In this document: piece by piece, positions 43,251 through 52,474 of the stretch
Numbering within the stretch: the stretch's first letter is position 1
Layout of the letters: each line of letters starts with the position of its first letter
NCBI GenBank assembly: GCA_958009055.1
Contig: OY253658.1
Location: 186,001-250,000 of the forward strand
DNA length: 64,000 nucleotides
Source of the DNA: Choricystis sp. odSpoLacu1
Taxonomy: Eukaryota; Chlorophyta; Trebouxiophyceae
Direction: 5' to 3'
Notes under the pieces: model-generated
Database searches by the model: none
Told to the model about the DNA's origin: nothing
What the model saw: only the letters and a program-made list of their open reading frames with translations
Made by a program: the position numbers and the translations under genes

Positions 43251-44384
43251 ATGCCCCCCGACCCCTCCCTCGCCGCGGTGCAAACCGCCCTCGCATCCAC
43301 CACCCTTTCCTCCTACCTCGCCTCCCGCCCCCCCACCACCGTCGTCACGGTGGCCGACTGCGACCGCCTGGAAGCCGTGCTGGCGGTGTTCACCAGCCGC
43401 AAGATTCTGAGCGCACCGATTTTCAAGGCGGGGTCCTCCGTCTGCCTGGGCTTCATCTCAGTGGCCGACGTTTTGCGGGCCGTCCTCTCCTGGGCGGCCG
43501 TCGGCACCGACGCCACCCCCGCGTCCCGAGCCGAGGGCCTGGCCCGCGCGGGCGCCCGCCTGGCGAGGGAGCGGGTGCGCGACGTGCCGCGGTCCAACGA
43601 CGGCGCGCTGCTGTGGCGCGCGGCAGACGGCGGCATGTCCCTTCTCGACGTGGTGCGTCACGGCTTTCTCAGGGGGGGCACAGCACCCCCCGTGCACCGC
43701 ATCGCGGTGTACGACGTGCTGGATGACGATGGTGGAGGCGACAGCGCAGGCGCGGACGACGCGCCTGCGCCATCCCCCGCCCTTGCAGGCGCCCCCATCC
43801 GCGTCGTGGCCATGCTCTCCCAAACCGACATCGTGGCGTTCATTGCCAAGCATGCGCCCGCGTCTCTGGGGGCGCTGACGACGGCGCGGCTGGGGGATCT
43901 GGGCATCGCGTCCGCCCCCGTCGTGTCCGTGCCGCAAGGCATGCCCGCCGCCCACGCCTTCGCCGCCCTGCTGGCGCGTGGAGGCGAGGTCAGTGCAGCT
44001 GCTGTCGTGGCCACTGGAGAACCCGGCTGTGTGGACGGCTCCGTGCTGGGCGACGCCTCCGTCTCGTCGCTGCGCGGTCTCTCCTCGGCGCGCGTCCCGT
44101 CCCTCGCCTCCCCCATCCTCGACTTTCTGCGCGCTCCGGCCACCACCCCGGGCGACGCTGACGCGGCGGGCGCGTGGGGTGTGCGCGGCGCGGACGCAGC
44201 CCCCGCGCCGTTGGCCGTGGTCGCTCCCGTGTGCGTCGCGCCTGGGGCGCCGTTTGAAAAACTTTTAACACTGGTCGCGGGCGGCGGTGCCCGGCGGCAT
44301 CGCGCGTACGTCGTGGATGGACAGGGACGCCCAGAGGGCATCATCTCGCTGACCGACGTGCTGCGCCTGGTGAGTAGAGAGTAG
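43251..44384 (+). CDS. CBS-domain protein (SNF4-gamma / plant CBSX-like)
   Basis: Single exon, 377 residues. Four CBS-like motifs can be followed: TVVTVADCDRLEAVLAVFTSRKILSAPIF with LGFISVADVL; a second unit ending IRVVAMLSQTDIVAFI; a third, VVSVPQGMPAAHAFAALLARG; and a fourth ending HRAYVVDGQGRPEGIISLTDVLRLV. Tandem CBS pairs bind adenine nucleotides and regulate kinases or other partners. Sequence order resembles the plant CBSX5/6 group and AMPK-gamma-like proteins, but a specific role cannot be assigned. A (CA)n tract ends directly at the start codon. Confidence 0.85.
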   Translation: MPPDPSLAAVQTALASTTLSSYLASRPPTTVVTVADCDRLEAVLAVFTSRKILSAPIFKAGSSVCLGFISVADVLRAVLSWAAVGTDATPASRAEGLARAGARLARERVRDVPRSNDGALLWRAADGGMSLLDVVRHGFLRGGTAPPVHRIAVYDVLDDDGGGDSAGADDAPAPSPALAGAPIRVVAMLSQTDIVAFIAKHAPASLGALTTARLGDLGIASAPVVSVPQGMPAAHAFAALLARGGEVSAAAVVATGEPGCVDGSVLGDASVSSLRGLSSARVPSLASPILDFLRAPATTPGDADAAGAWGVRGADAAPAPLAVVAPVCVAPGAPFEKLLTLVAGGGARRHRAYVVDGQGRPEGIISLTDVLRLVSRE

Positions 44385-44500
44385 AAGTGGTGGTTTCTGG
44401 AGAGAGAGGGAAGCACAGTTTCGAAGAAAGTGCTGGTTTTTTTGTTCGACCGTTTGTCGTCGGTTGTCTCTTCAACACACAACCCACCCTCTCTCTCTTT

Positions 44501-45678
44501 CTACTCCACCCTAAACACGCGCACACTGCCTTCGTCACACCCCACGACACAGCCCGCCTCCCCCCACGCCAGCGCCACCGCGTCGGCGGGCAGGGTGGCG
44601 GATGCCGCGAGCGCGCCGCCGCACGCGTAGGGCGACAACACGTGCAGCGCCCGCCCCGCCGCCGCCACGACGGTGGCTCCATCCTCAGACACCGCGATGA
44701 CGTGGTAGGGTTCGGTGGCGCCGGGTGGAGCGGTGGCGGTGCCCGTGACGTGGGGTTCGGAGGCAGGGCCAGCCACGCGGCCGCGCGGCGGCGGCGGCAC
44801 GTCAAACACGCACACACTCCTGTCCCGCGACGCGACCGCCACCGCCCTCCCCGCCGCCGCGACCGCGGTGGGCGCCCCCCCGGGTGGCGTCAGGGAGGCG
44901 ATGGGGCCAGTGACTCGGCGGCCGGAGACAGAGAAGACGGGCAGCGACGGCGCCAGCGTGGCGATGACGACGGTGCGAGACGATGGCGACGCGGCCGCGC
45001 CGCGCGCGCGCGCACGCCGCCCGCGGCCACGGGAGGCGCGGACGCGGGGCCACCCACCAGCTCCAGCGTTGCTTTGTCGGTGATGGTGACGAGGTGCGAG
45101 TCAGTGGCCACCAGGAAAGCGGGTCTGCCGCCGTCTGCCGCCACCGCGGTCGACTCTGTTTCATTCCCCTCCCCATCAAACGACACCACCTCGCCCCCAC
45201 CCCCCGCACCGTCGCGGGTGAGCACGCTCCAGCCACCATGGGTCGTGGCGGTCACGTCGGCGACAGCCACCCCAGTGGGGGCGAGGGTGAGGGTGCGCGG
45301 CGGCGTGGCGCGCGCGCGGCCGGTCGCGCGCGGCCACAGCCGCACCGCGGCGTCCGCACCAGCGACCGCGACAGCACCATCGGAGGCGATTGCCACGCTG
45401 ACCACGGGGCAAGGCAGGCTGTAGGAGGCGGCTTCTGTCAACCGCGGCGCCGGCGCACGCGCCTGTGGCTGGTCGGGGGGTGACAGGCGGCGCCGTCTGG
45501 TCGGGCGCGCCGTCTCCGGCTCCGGAGGCTCTCTGCTGCCACCAACCTGCCCCGCCAGAGAGGCCGTCAGGCGGGCCACGCGGTACGCGGTGAGGAGGGC
45601 GGTGGCAGCCAGCGACGCGGCCAGCGCGCGCGCGAGGGGGGACAGGTCGCTCAACGAGGTGGGGGGAGGCGGAGGCAT
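44501..45678 (-). CDS. N-terminally membrane-anchored WD40 protein (TBL2/SEC12-like layout)
   Basis: About 392 residues. A hydrophobic N-terminal helix (LARALAASLAATALLTAYRVARL) is followed by a basic linker and WD40-type blades: VVSVAIASDGAVAVAGADAAVRLW, a unit with AFLVATDSHLVTITDKATLELV, AVAVASRDRSVCVFDVPPP, YHVIAVSEDGATVVAAAGRALHVLSPY and VALAWGEAGCVVGCDEGSVRVF. An N-terminal anchor plus WD40 is the layout of ER proteins such as TBL2; SEC12 has the anchor at the C-terminus, so TBL2-like is preferred. The frame changes at the (CG)6 tract 45001-45012. It is divergent from the PET100-like gene. Confidence 0.65.
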
Positions 45679-45861
45679 GGTGTGTGCGTGTGGGAGGGTT
45701 TCCCTGCGACGCTAGGTTGCTTGATCGCCGGGGCGACAGAGGCAGCGGCGGCAAACACGTGCGATTGCGCGAAGTGTGATGCGAGGACGCGGCACACACA
45801 CCAGTCTCGTCGTTTTTTTCTCTTTCCTCTCTCCTCCCCGGCACACACCCCGCCTCGCTGC

Positions 45862-46332
45862 ATGGGTACCAAGCTGCTGGAGGTGAGACACCACGCCCCT
45901 GCCAGCTGTGCAGCACGTGGCAGCGGGAAGAGGCAGATGCGGGTGTGGCCAGCAGCTCGCGGCCCGATCCGTGTGCCAGCGCGTCCCACTGACACCCTCC
46001 TCCGCTCTCCACACACACGCACACAGGTCTTCAAGTTTGGCGTCTACCTTGCTGTGAGTTGGAGGGGGTGGGGGGTGGGGGGGGGCAAGAGAGAGAGAGA
46101 GAGAGAGAAGGAAGGAAGAACGGGCGACGCCCAATTCCGTGCGCAGCGACCCTCGCACCGACCCTCTCTCTTCTCTCCCCCCACACAGGTCCCCGCCGCC
46201 CTCACCATCCTCGTCGCCACCAACGTGGACGCCGTCAACGCCATCATCGGCCGCCACTCTTACGTGGTGTACCCCCCGGAAGGCCCCCGCCCGCCGCCGC
46301 CTGATCAAGTGAGGGCCGCTGCCAAGCGTTGA
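45862..46332 (+). CDS. PET100: PET100-like mitochondrial cytochrome c oxidase assembly protein
   Basis: Three tiny coding exons: 45862-45882 (21 nt), 46027-46053 (27 nt) and 46189-46332, all phase 0, giving 63 residues. The spliced start MGTKLLEVFKFGVYLAVPAA and the later SYVVYPPEGPRPPPPDQ closely match plant PET100-type proteins: a short N-terminus, one membrane helix and a Y-P-P-E-G-P-R-P motif facing the intermembrane space. PET100 helps assemble complex IV. No single exon is long enough to be called on its own. Confidence 0.82.
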   Translation: MGTKLLEVRHHAPASCAARGSGKRQMRVWPAARGPIRVPARPTDTLLRSPHTRTQVFKFGVYLAVSWRGWGVGGGKREREREKEGRTGDAQFRAQRPSHRPSLFSPPTQVPAALTILVATNVDAVNAIIGRHSYVVYPPEGPRPPPPDQVRAAAKR

Positions 46333-46386
46333 AAAAAACAGAGTTTTTTTTTCTGTTCAACCACATCCACACACACCCACACACCC

Positions 46387-47550
46387 ATGCGCCGCGCCTC
46401 CTCCAAGTCGCGGGCAGCGTCTGCAGCCCTCCCTCCCCTGCCCGTGGCCCTGGTGACGGGGGGGGCGGGGTTCCTGGGGCGGCACTTGGTGCGTGCTTTG
46501 ATCCAAAGCGGCGACTACTCTTCAGTCCGCGTCTTTGACGTCCGCCCCTCGCCTGATGTGCCCCAGGCCGACTCCATCGTGGGCGACCTGCGCGACCCTG
46601 TGTCCGTGGCGGGTGCGGTAGCTGGTGTGGCCACCATTTTTCACTGTGCGACTGCGTCGCCCGCTGCGGCCTCCGCCGCTGACTGCGCCCTCATGACCGC
46701 CGTCAACGTGGACGGCACCCGCCACGTGCTGGAGGCCGCGATTGAGGCCGGCATCCCTCGCATCGTGTTCACGTCGTCCGCGTCCGTCGTGTTTGACGGC
46801 AGCGACCTGGATGGCGTGAATGAGGACGCCCCCTACGCAGCCCGTCCCCTCGACTTTTACACCGCCACCAAGATTGCCGCTGAAAAGATGGTGCTGGGGG
46901 CCAATGGAAAGGCGTTGGACACCGGCCGCGGCGTTCTCACCACAGTCGCGCTGCGCCCGTCCGGCATCTTTGGCGAGCACGACGCGCTGCTCGTCCCCAC
47001 CGCCGTCTCCAAAGCCAAGGCCGGCAAGATGAAGTACATCATTGGGTCCGGCATCAACCTGATGGACTGGACGTACGCGGGCAACGTGGCGGACGCGCAC
47101 GTGAGCGCGGCGCGCGCGCTCAGTCGCGGCGACGCCGCCGTCGCGGGCAAAGCCTTCTTCATCACAAATGATGACCCCCGCCCCTTTTGGACGTTCATGG
47201 GGGACCTGCTGCAGCCCCTGGGCTATGGCAGGCCCCACATCAAGCTGCCGTTTTGGCCCATTTACGTGGTTGCTGTGTTAATTGCGTCCCTGTCATCCGC
47301 GTTGAAACGCATCAACATCAACCTCCCCCAAACCGACTTCACCCCCATGCGCGTCACCATTTCCGCCGCCACTCGCCGCCTGGACTGCGGCGCCGCCAAG
47401 CGGGCGCTGGGGTACAGGCCGGCTGTGAGTGTGGAGGAGGGGTTACAACGCACGGTGGCCGCGTTTTTGCACTTGGCGGCGCCCGGGGCGCCCATTCTGG
47501 AGAAAAAAGGGGGGCGCAGCCGCAGCCGCAGCCGGGGGCGGGCAGGGTGA
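46387..47550 (+). CDS. 3-beta-hydroxysteroid dehydrogenase/C4-decarboxylase family, extended SDR
   Basis: Single exon, 387 residues. It has the Rossmann motif VALVTGGAGFLGRHLVRAL, FTSSASVVFDG, the catalytic Tyr/Lys in DFYTATKIAAEKMV, and ALRPSGIFGEHD with IGSGINLMDWTYAGNVADAHV. This profile is typical of sterol-4alpha-carboxylate 3-dehydrogenases, which oxidatively remove a C4 carboxyl during sterol synthesis at the ER. A hydrophobic stretch near residue 300 (FWPIYVVAVLIASLSSAL) may be the membrane contact. The tail GGRSRSRSRGRAG is an odd Arg/Ser extension. Another sterol gene (CPI1) lies 11 kb away. Confidence 0.87.
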   Translation: MRRASSKSRAASAALPPLPVALVTGGAGFLGRHLVRALIQSGDYSSVRVFDVRPSPDVPQADSIVGDLRDPVSVAGAVAGVATIFHCATASPAAASAADCALMTAVNVDGTRHVLEAAIEAGIPRIVFTSSASVVFDGSDLDGVNEDAPYAARPLDFYTATKIAAEKMVLGANGKALDTGRGVLTTVALRPSGIFGEHDALLVPTAVSKAKAGKMKYIIGSGINLMDWTYAGNVADAHVSAARALSRGDAAVAGKAFFITNDDPRPFWTFMGDLLQPLGYGRPHIKLPFWPIYVVAVLIASLSSALKRININLPQTDFTPMRVTISAATRRLDCGAAKRALGYRPAVSVEEGLQRTVAAFLHLAAPGAPILEKKGGRSRSRSRGRAG

Positions 47551-47643
47551 GAGAGAGAGAATGGTGTGTGCAAAAGGATGTTTTCCATACAGTGAGCCAC
47601 GTGTGTGTGTTTCGATCTAAAACAAAAAACAAAAAACAGACAA

Positions 47644-49457
47644 CTAACCACCCATCATCATGCGCGTCTTGATGTAGTCCGCCGACCACGCGTCCGCGGG
47701 GCCGCGCGCCACCCGCCACAGAGGCCGCAGCGCGTCTCGCTCGTCTCTCTGTGCCGCCTCGTCGGACGGTGGCAACGGCTCGACGCGCGGGCGCGCGTTG
47801 CGGCCGGAGCGGAAGACCCACATCGCCCTCTCCAGCGCGGCTTTAGCATCCTCTCGCCGATCGCCCTGTCCCACAGCGACTGCTGCGGCTTCGGCCGCGA
47901 TCTCGGGGACGAGGAGCAGGTCGTCGGAGATGGAGGAGACGTGAAAATCGACGGCGGAGAGGGGGAGGTCGGCGGGCGTCAGCCGGGCGCTTGGGTCGGC
48001 GGGCAGGGGGCCGGGGGCGGACGCCGCAGTGGCCGCCACATAGGCTTGCCAGGTGGTCAAAGGCGGCGCGGCTGTGGGAGCACCGTTTTTCATCGCGCGC
48101 GGCGGGGGTGGCGCGACGCCCGCCAACCGCGCCGCCCACACTCGGGCCGCGGCATCCATCATCCTCACGTCGCACGGCATGCCTCCGTATGCTGCCCGAA
48201 AGTAGAGGCAGCGCGTGAGGAGGAGGGCGCCTGTGTCGCCGGACGCAGCTAGTGCAGCGGCCGCCGACTCTGCCCCGCTGTTGCCACCGCCACCGCCGCC
48301 GCCCCCCGAGAACAGGCCGTCCAGCGCGTCCACCAGCTGGGGCTCATCCTCCACCGGGGGCCAGGCCGCGGGGTCGTCGCGCACGGGGGACGCGGCTGCC
48401 GCGGCTGCCAGGCGGATCAGAGTGGAGATGGAAGCGCGGGGCGGCGCGTAGCCTTTCCCGATCGCGGCCATCACCCACACCGCGTGAGGGAGGGCGGGGT
48501 GCAGGATGGCATCCTCGATGAGGATGATGGGCTGGGAGGGAGGGAGGGATGGTGTGGGTGAGACGGTCTCTCGCACACGCGCGTGCGCACTCCCCCACAC
48601 CCCACCTCCCTTGTCTCACCAGCCGCCTCGCCAACTCGCCCACATCCAGCCTCGCCAGCGCCGCCGCCACGGCTGCCGCGGCCACCACCCGCCCCAGCCG
48701 CACATTCTTCTGCAGCGCTGATTTGAGGAGGGACGCGCCAAACCCCGGCGGCGGCGGCGGCCCCGCCGCGCGCGCGGCGGCGGCGTCTGGAGGCACGTTG
48801 GTGGCCAGCCTGACGGTGGTTTTGGGCCCGCCGCCACGCGGCTTTCCACCGCGGGCCGTCCCTCCCGGGGGCGGCAGTGCGAGGGCGATGTCGGCAGACC
48901 AGGCGGGAGGCGGCAGCCCTTGCGGCGGGCGCGCGCAGTCAAACCAGTGCCAAAACCAGAGCCCCTCCCGCCTCTCCGCGTAGAAGCAGTGTATGCGGGA
49001 TGCATCCCGCCCCGCGCGCATGAGTTCTGCCAGGACAGAGGGACGGGCGGCGGTGGTGGAGGGCGCGGCGTCGTCGTCATCGGCGTCGGGTGTCGGCGAC
49101 CGCCACGGTGGGGGCGGTGGCGCCGCCGGCGCCAGCGCGGGTTGCGACCCCGACACCCCGCCATCACACTCGCGCGCGTGAGCATCGGCCAAAGCCAAGG
49201 CAACGCTGCCGCCGCAGAGGGGACACACAGCAAACGATGAGCCCTGTGTGTGATATTGTTGGTGCGTGAGATAGAGAGCGCGCACACACGGGTGCCTTTC
49301 TCTCTCACTCAGCTCTCATCTCACTCACCTCGCGCGGCGGGCGTGGGGGCGGCGGCGTCCCCGATTTGCGCTTGCGCGAGCGGGGGGCTGGCGCCGCACC
49401 GGCGCCCGCGCGAGCCGCTTGAGAGAGGACTGAGAACACGTCCTTCTCGGCGGCCAT
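47644..49457 (-). CDS. Unknown protein with C2HC zinc finger and conserved helical domain
   Basis: Exons 49457-49329, 49243-48620 and 48531-47644, all phase 0, 546 residues. Residues 1-43 hold a basic nuclear-localisation-like patch (PRSRKRK). A UBZ-like zinc finger follows (VCPLCGGSVALALADAHARECD), then HCFYAERREGLWFWHWFDCARPPQGLPPPAW. A second conserved-looking block is GASLLKSALQKNVRLGRVVAAAAVAAA...ARRLPIILIEDAILHPALPHAVWVMAAIGKGY. The acidic/Gly-rich C-terminal half ends SADYIKTRMMMGG. I do not recognise the family. The UBZ-type finger and nuclear patch suggest DNA repair or replication, which is inference only. Confidence 0.7.
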
Positions 49458-49461
49458 GGTC

Positions 49462-49493
<32 letters not shown>

Positions 49494-49793
49494 GCGGTTG
49501 TGTGTGTGCGAGGCGCGGAGGGGCGCCGCGCCCCAGGACAGAGAACAGAACAGGATGCGCTGTGTGTTTCGATTGACGCGTCACTCTGAAAAACTTTTCA
49601 CACAAAAGAACGCTGTCGCTCTCGCTCTCCCACGGACTGAGCGTCCCTCCAAAACGGGGGCACGCGCACTGCTGCGTGCTCCAGCACCAGTGCTTGCTCG
49701 TGTGCGGCCGCGTGCGGTCGGAGCGAGCGTGTGGTGCCTGCGTGAAGCATACGCATTGGGGAGCGACGACACCGACGCGTCATCCCCTCCACC
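49458..49793. promoter_or_regulatory. Divergent intergenic region with GT repeats
   Basis: 336 bp between the zinc-finger gene and TANGO2 start codons. It holds a (TG)13 tract at 49462-49487 and a duplicated TGTGTGTGCGAGGCGCGG unit (ending 49497 and 49516). No gene seen. Confidence 0.5.
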
Positions 49794-50871
49794 ATGTGCA
49801 CCGCCTTCTTCGTCTTTGACGTCCACCCCTCCCTCCTCTTCTTACTCGTCTTCAATCGGGACGAGTTTTTCGACCGCGCCACCGCGCCCGCCGCCTTTTG
49901 GACGGGCGTCGGCGCTCCCGACCTGCTCGCTGGCCGCGACCTCAAAAACGGGGGCACCTGGCTGGGCGTGACCCGAGGCGGGCGCTTCGCGCTGCTGACC
50001 AACTTTAGGGAGGCCAACCCCAACTCGGTGGCGGGCGCGCCCTCGCGCGGCGCGCTGCCGACCGATTTTTTGACGTCCGACGCCTCCCCTCTCTCCTACC
50101 TGGCCTCCCTGGACCTCGCCTCCCACAACGGATTTAACCTGGTGGTGGGCGACCTGGCGGCGAGGGAGGTGGCGTACTTGACCAACAGGGGAGGCGACGC
50201 GGGCGGCGCGCGCGGCGTGCCGCGCGCGCTGGCCCCGGGTGTCTACGGCCTTTCCAACGGCACCCTGGGGTGCGCGGGGTGGGCCAAGGTGGACAGAGGG
50301 GTGGCGGCGATCACGGGGTTGCTGGCGCAGGGTGGCGCGCTGAGTGATGAGCGCGGCGCGGCCTCCCCCGACACGCTGCAGTGGGCGCCCCTATTTGACG
50401 GTGTCCTCTCCGACTCGACGCGCGCCCCCCCCCACCTCCCTGCCCGCCACGGGAGTCCCCCCCACCATCGAGCACGCACTGTCCTCCACGTTTGTGCCCC
50501 CCTTTGACATCTTTGGCAGCGGCGCCACCTACGGCACACGGTCGCAGACGGGCGTCGCGGTGTGGCGCGACGGCCGCGCTTCGCTGCGCGAGCGGTCGGC
50601 CGCGGCCGCGACCAACGTGTGCTGCGAGCGTTCGATGCATCGTGGGCAGGCTGGTGGTGATCATCCTCCGTCGCCACGGCCACACACACACGAGTGCCCC
50701 CACACGCATGAGTGTGAGGGCGGATGGGTGACAGTGGAACACCGTTTTTTGGTCAAGCCGTTGGCGACGGCGGAGGCGGGGCATGGCGCCTCCGCGTCGC
50801 GGGGGCGGCTGGTGGTGGATGAGGAGGGGGAGTGTGCGGGTGACGCGACCGAGTTGGCGTCGAGCGTTTGA
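49794..50871 (+). CDS. TANGO2: TANGO2 / NRDE family protein
   Basis: About 358 residues. It begins MCTAFFVFDV with the N-terminal cysteine typical of this Ntn-hydrolase-like family. LLFLLVFNRDEFFDRATAPAAFW (the NRDE signature) follows, then GGTWLGVTRGGRFALLTNFRE, GALPTDFL, GFNLVVGDL and GLSNGTL. TANGO2 is linked to heme/lipid handling and Golgi/mitochondrial homeostasis; biochemistry is unsettled. The frame shifts at a C9 run (50425-50433); with eight Cs the distal part PPTIEHALSSTFVPPFDIFG...YGTRSQTGVAVWRDG joins. A Cys/His-rich insertion (two HTHEC units) near the end is unusual. Confidence 0.87.
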
Positions 50872-50979
50872 GAAGCGCATGTGTCAAGATAGTTGTTTTC
50901 ACTTTTTTTCCACCAATTCCCGACACCAGCTGCCGCTGCGCCAACCCCGCGCCAGTCCCTCAGAGCGGCGCTCACTCCA

Positions 50980-51837
50980 ATGCAGCTGCCCCGGCGCGCA
51001 TTGCGGCGCCCGCCCCCCCGGCTTGTCCGCGCGGCCGCCACGCCACGCGCCGACCCGCTCGCCGCGGCCGCCGCCCGCGCTGCCGCCCTCGCCCCCCTGG
51101 ACATGCACGCGGGCGAGCTGGCAGCAGCAGCTGTGGGGCGGGCGGCGCCTGCACCGCCCCCCCCCCACGCGGCGGCCCTGGTGGCCGCGACCACGCTCGC
51201 CGACGGCGCGCTGCTCTCCGCGACCGACCTCGCCTGCCTGGAGGCCGGGGGCGCTGAGTACCGCCAAGCCGTGCTGGTGGGGCCGGGCTTGGACACGCGC
51301 GCGTCACGGCTGGCGTGGCCGCGGGGCGTGGTCATTTATGACGTGGCGCCGGGAGACGCGCACGCGGTCGCCGCGTGCGCGCGCGCAAAGTCTGCCCCCT
51401 CCTCCTCGCCCTGCCCCTCCTCCGCGCCGCCCGGCTGCCTGCACGTCCGCGTGGCGGCCGATGCAGCCGACGAGCGCGACGACATAGCGTCCGCCCTGGC
51501 GGCGGCCGGCCACCGGGGCGACCGGTTGAGCGTGGCCGCGCTGTCGCTGTCCCACCTGCCGCGCGCGGACGCGCGGCGCACGCTGGCGTCCATCGCCAGC
51601 GTGTGCGCCCGCTACTCCCTGGTGGCGGGGGATGTGAGTGCGGCTGAGGCGTCTGAGGCGGCTGATCTGTTGGCTGAGGCGGGGGTGACAGCGCGCGTGG
51701 CGGTGGCGGGTGGGGAAGAGACAGAAAGCGGCATTTTTATGTTCACGGGTCAAGTGCGCACCCTGTCCAACGTGGAGAGGGACACTCTGGACGCGCACGC
51801 GGCAGCGGCGGAGGACGCGGAAGGGTTTTTCGTTTGA
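50980..51837 (+). CDS. LCMT/PPM1-like SAM-dependent methyltransferase, organelle-targeted
   Basis: Single exon, 285 residues. An Arg-rich presequence-like start (MQLPRRALRRPPPRLVRAAA) is followed by YRQAVLVGPGLDTRASRLAWP, the motif I of the leucine-carboxyl-methyltransferase family, then VVIYDVAPGDA and a DDIASAL segment. The family methylates protein C-termini or small molecules; this divergent member has a degraded middle. A start at 50893 is also in frame, but 50980 gives the better targeting peptide. Confidence 0.7.
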   Translation: MQLPRRALRRPPPRLVRAAATPRADPLAAAAARAAALAPLDMHAGELAAAAVGRAAPAPPPPHAAALVAATTLADGALLSATDLACLEAGGAEYRQAVLVGPGLDTRASRLAWPRGVVIYDVAPGDAHAVAACARAKSAPSSSPCPSSAPPGCLHVRVAADAADERDDIASALAAAGHRGDRLSVAALSLSHLPRADARRTLASIASVCARYSLVAGDVSAAEASEAADLLAEAGVTARVAVAGGEETESGIFMFTGQVRTLSNVERDTLDAHAAAAEDAEGFFV

Positions 51838-52474
51838 AAACAAAAATCATCTCCCCTTCCACTCCCTCCCACCTCTCTCTCTACACACACACACAAGCCC
51901 CACGCGCGCCGAACTTCAGGTTTGTCTCACGAGTGTGGGGACGGGGGGGGTCGGGGGCCGGCGCGAGTCGTTTCGAGCTGCCCCCCGAGCGGCCGCCCCG
52001 CGTCGTATGCTAACCACCCGTCTGCCGGCCGGCCATTCCACCCGACTCGCCCCGGTCGCCGTGGCGGGGCTGGTTGGGCGGGGGACCGCGCGGGCCGCCG
52101 CCCGCCGCCGCAACGCTTGCTGTGCCCGGACAGGGAGCGGGCGGCCCGTGCTGGAGAGGGGGGTGGCCGCGCTGGCAGTGCGCGGCGCGGCGGGCGGCGA
52201 GACCGTGTGCACCGCTCGCGCGGTGATGTTGTCGGCAGGGTGGGCGGGGGATGCACTGGATGGAGCCAGAGCGAGGTTTTTGTTGCAAAGTAGGTTCAGG
52301 TTTTTTATATTCCGTTCACCAAAAACCCAAGGGAAACAATATCAGCGTGTGCGCAAAAGAGCCGACGAATTAGGGGGGGCAAATTCAGTACAATCAAAAC
52401 GTCGGGAGGTAAAAAAACAATTCGGTCGACACAAAAAGAAACAAAAAACGCGCGCAAAATGTAATAGGGGGTCC
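51838..52474. other. Intergenic, 637 bp, with an AT-rich patch
   Basis: Both strands have open frames in the GC-rich half (about 51930-52260), but none has a recognisable domain. From about 52275 to 52475 base composition drops sharply towards A/T, unlike the neighbouring genes. It probably holds the 3' UTR of the F-box/LRR gene. Confidence 0.4.
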
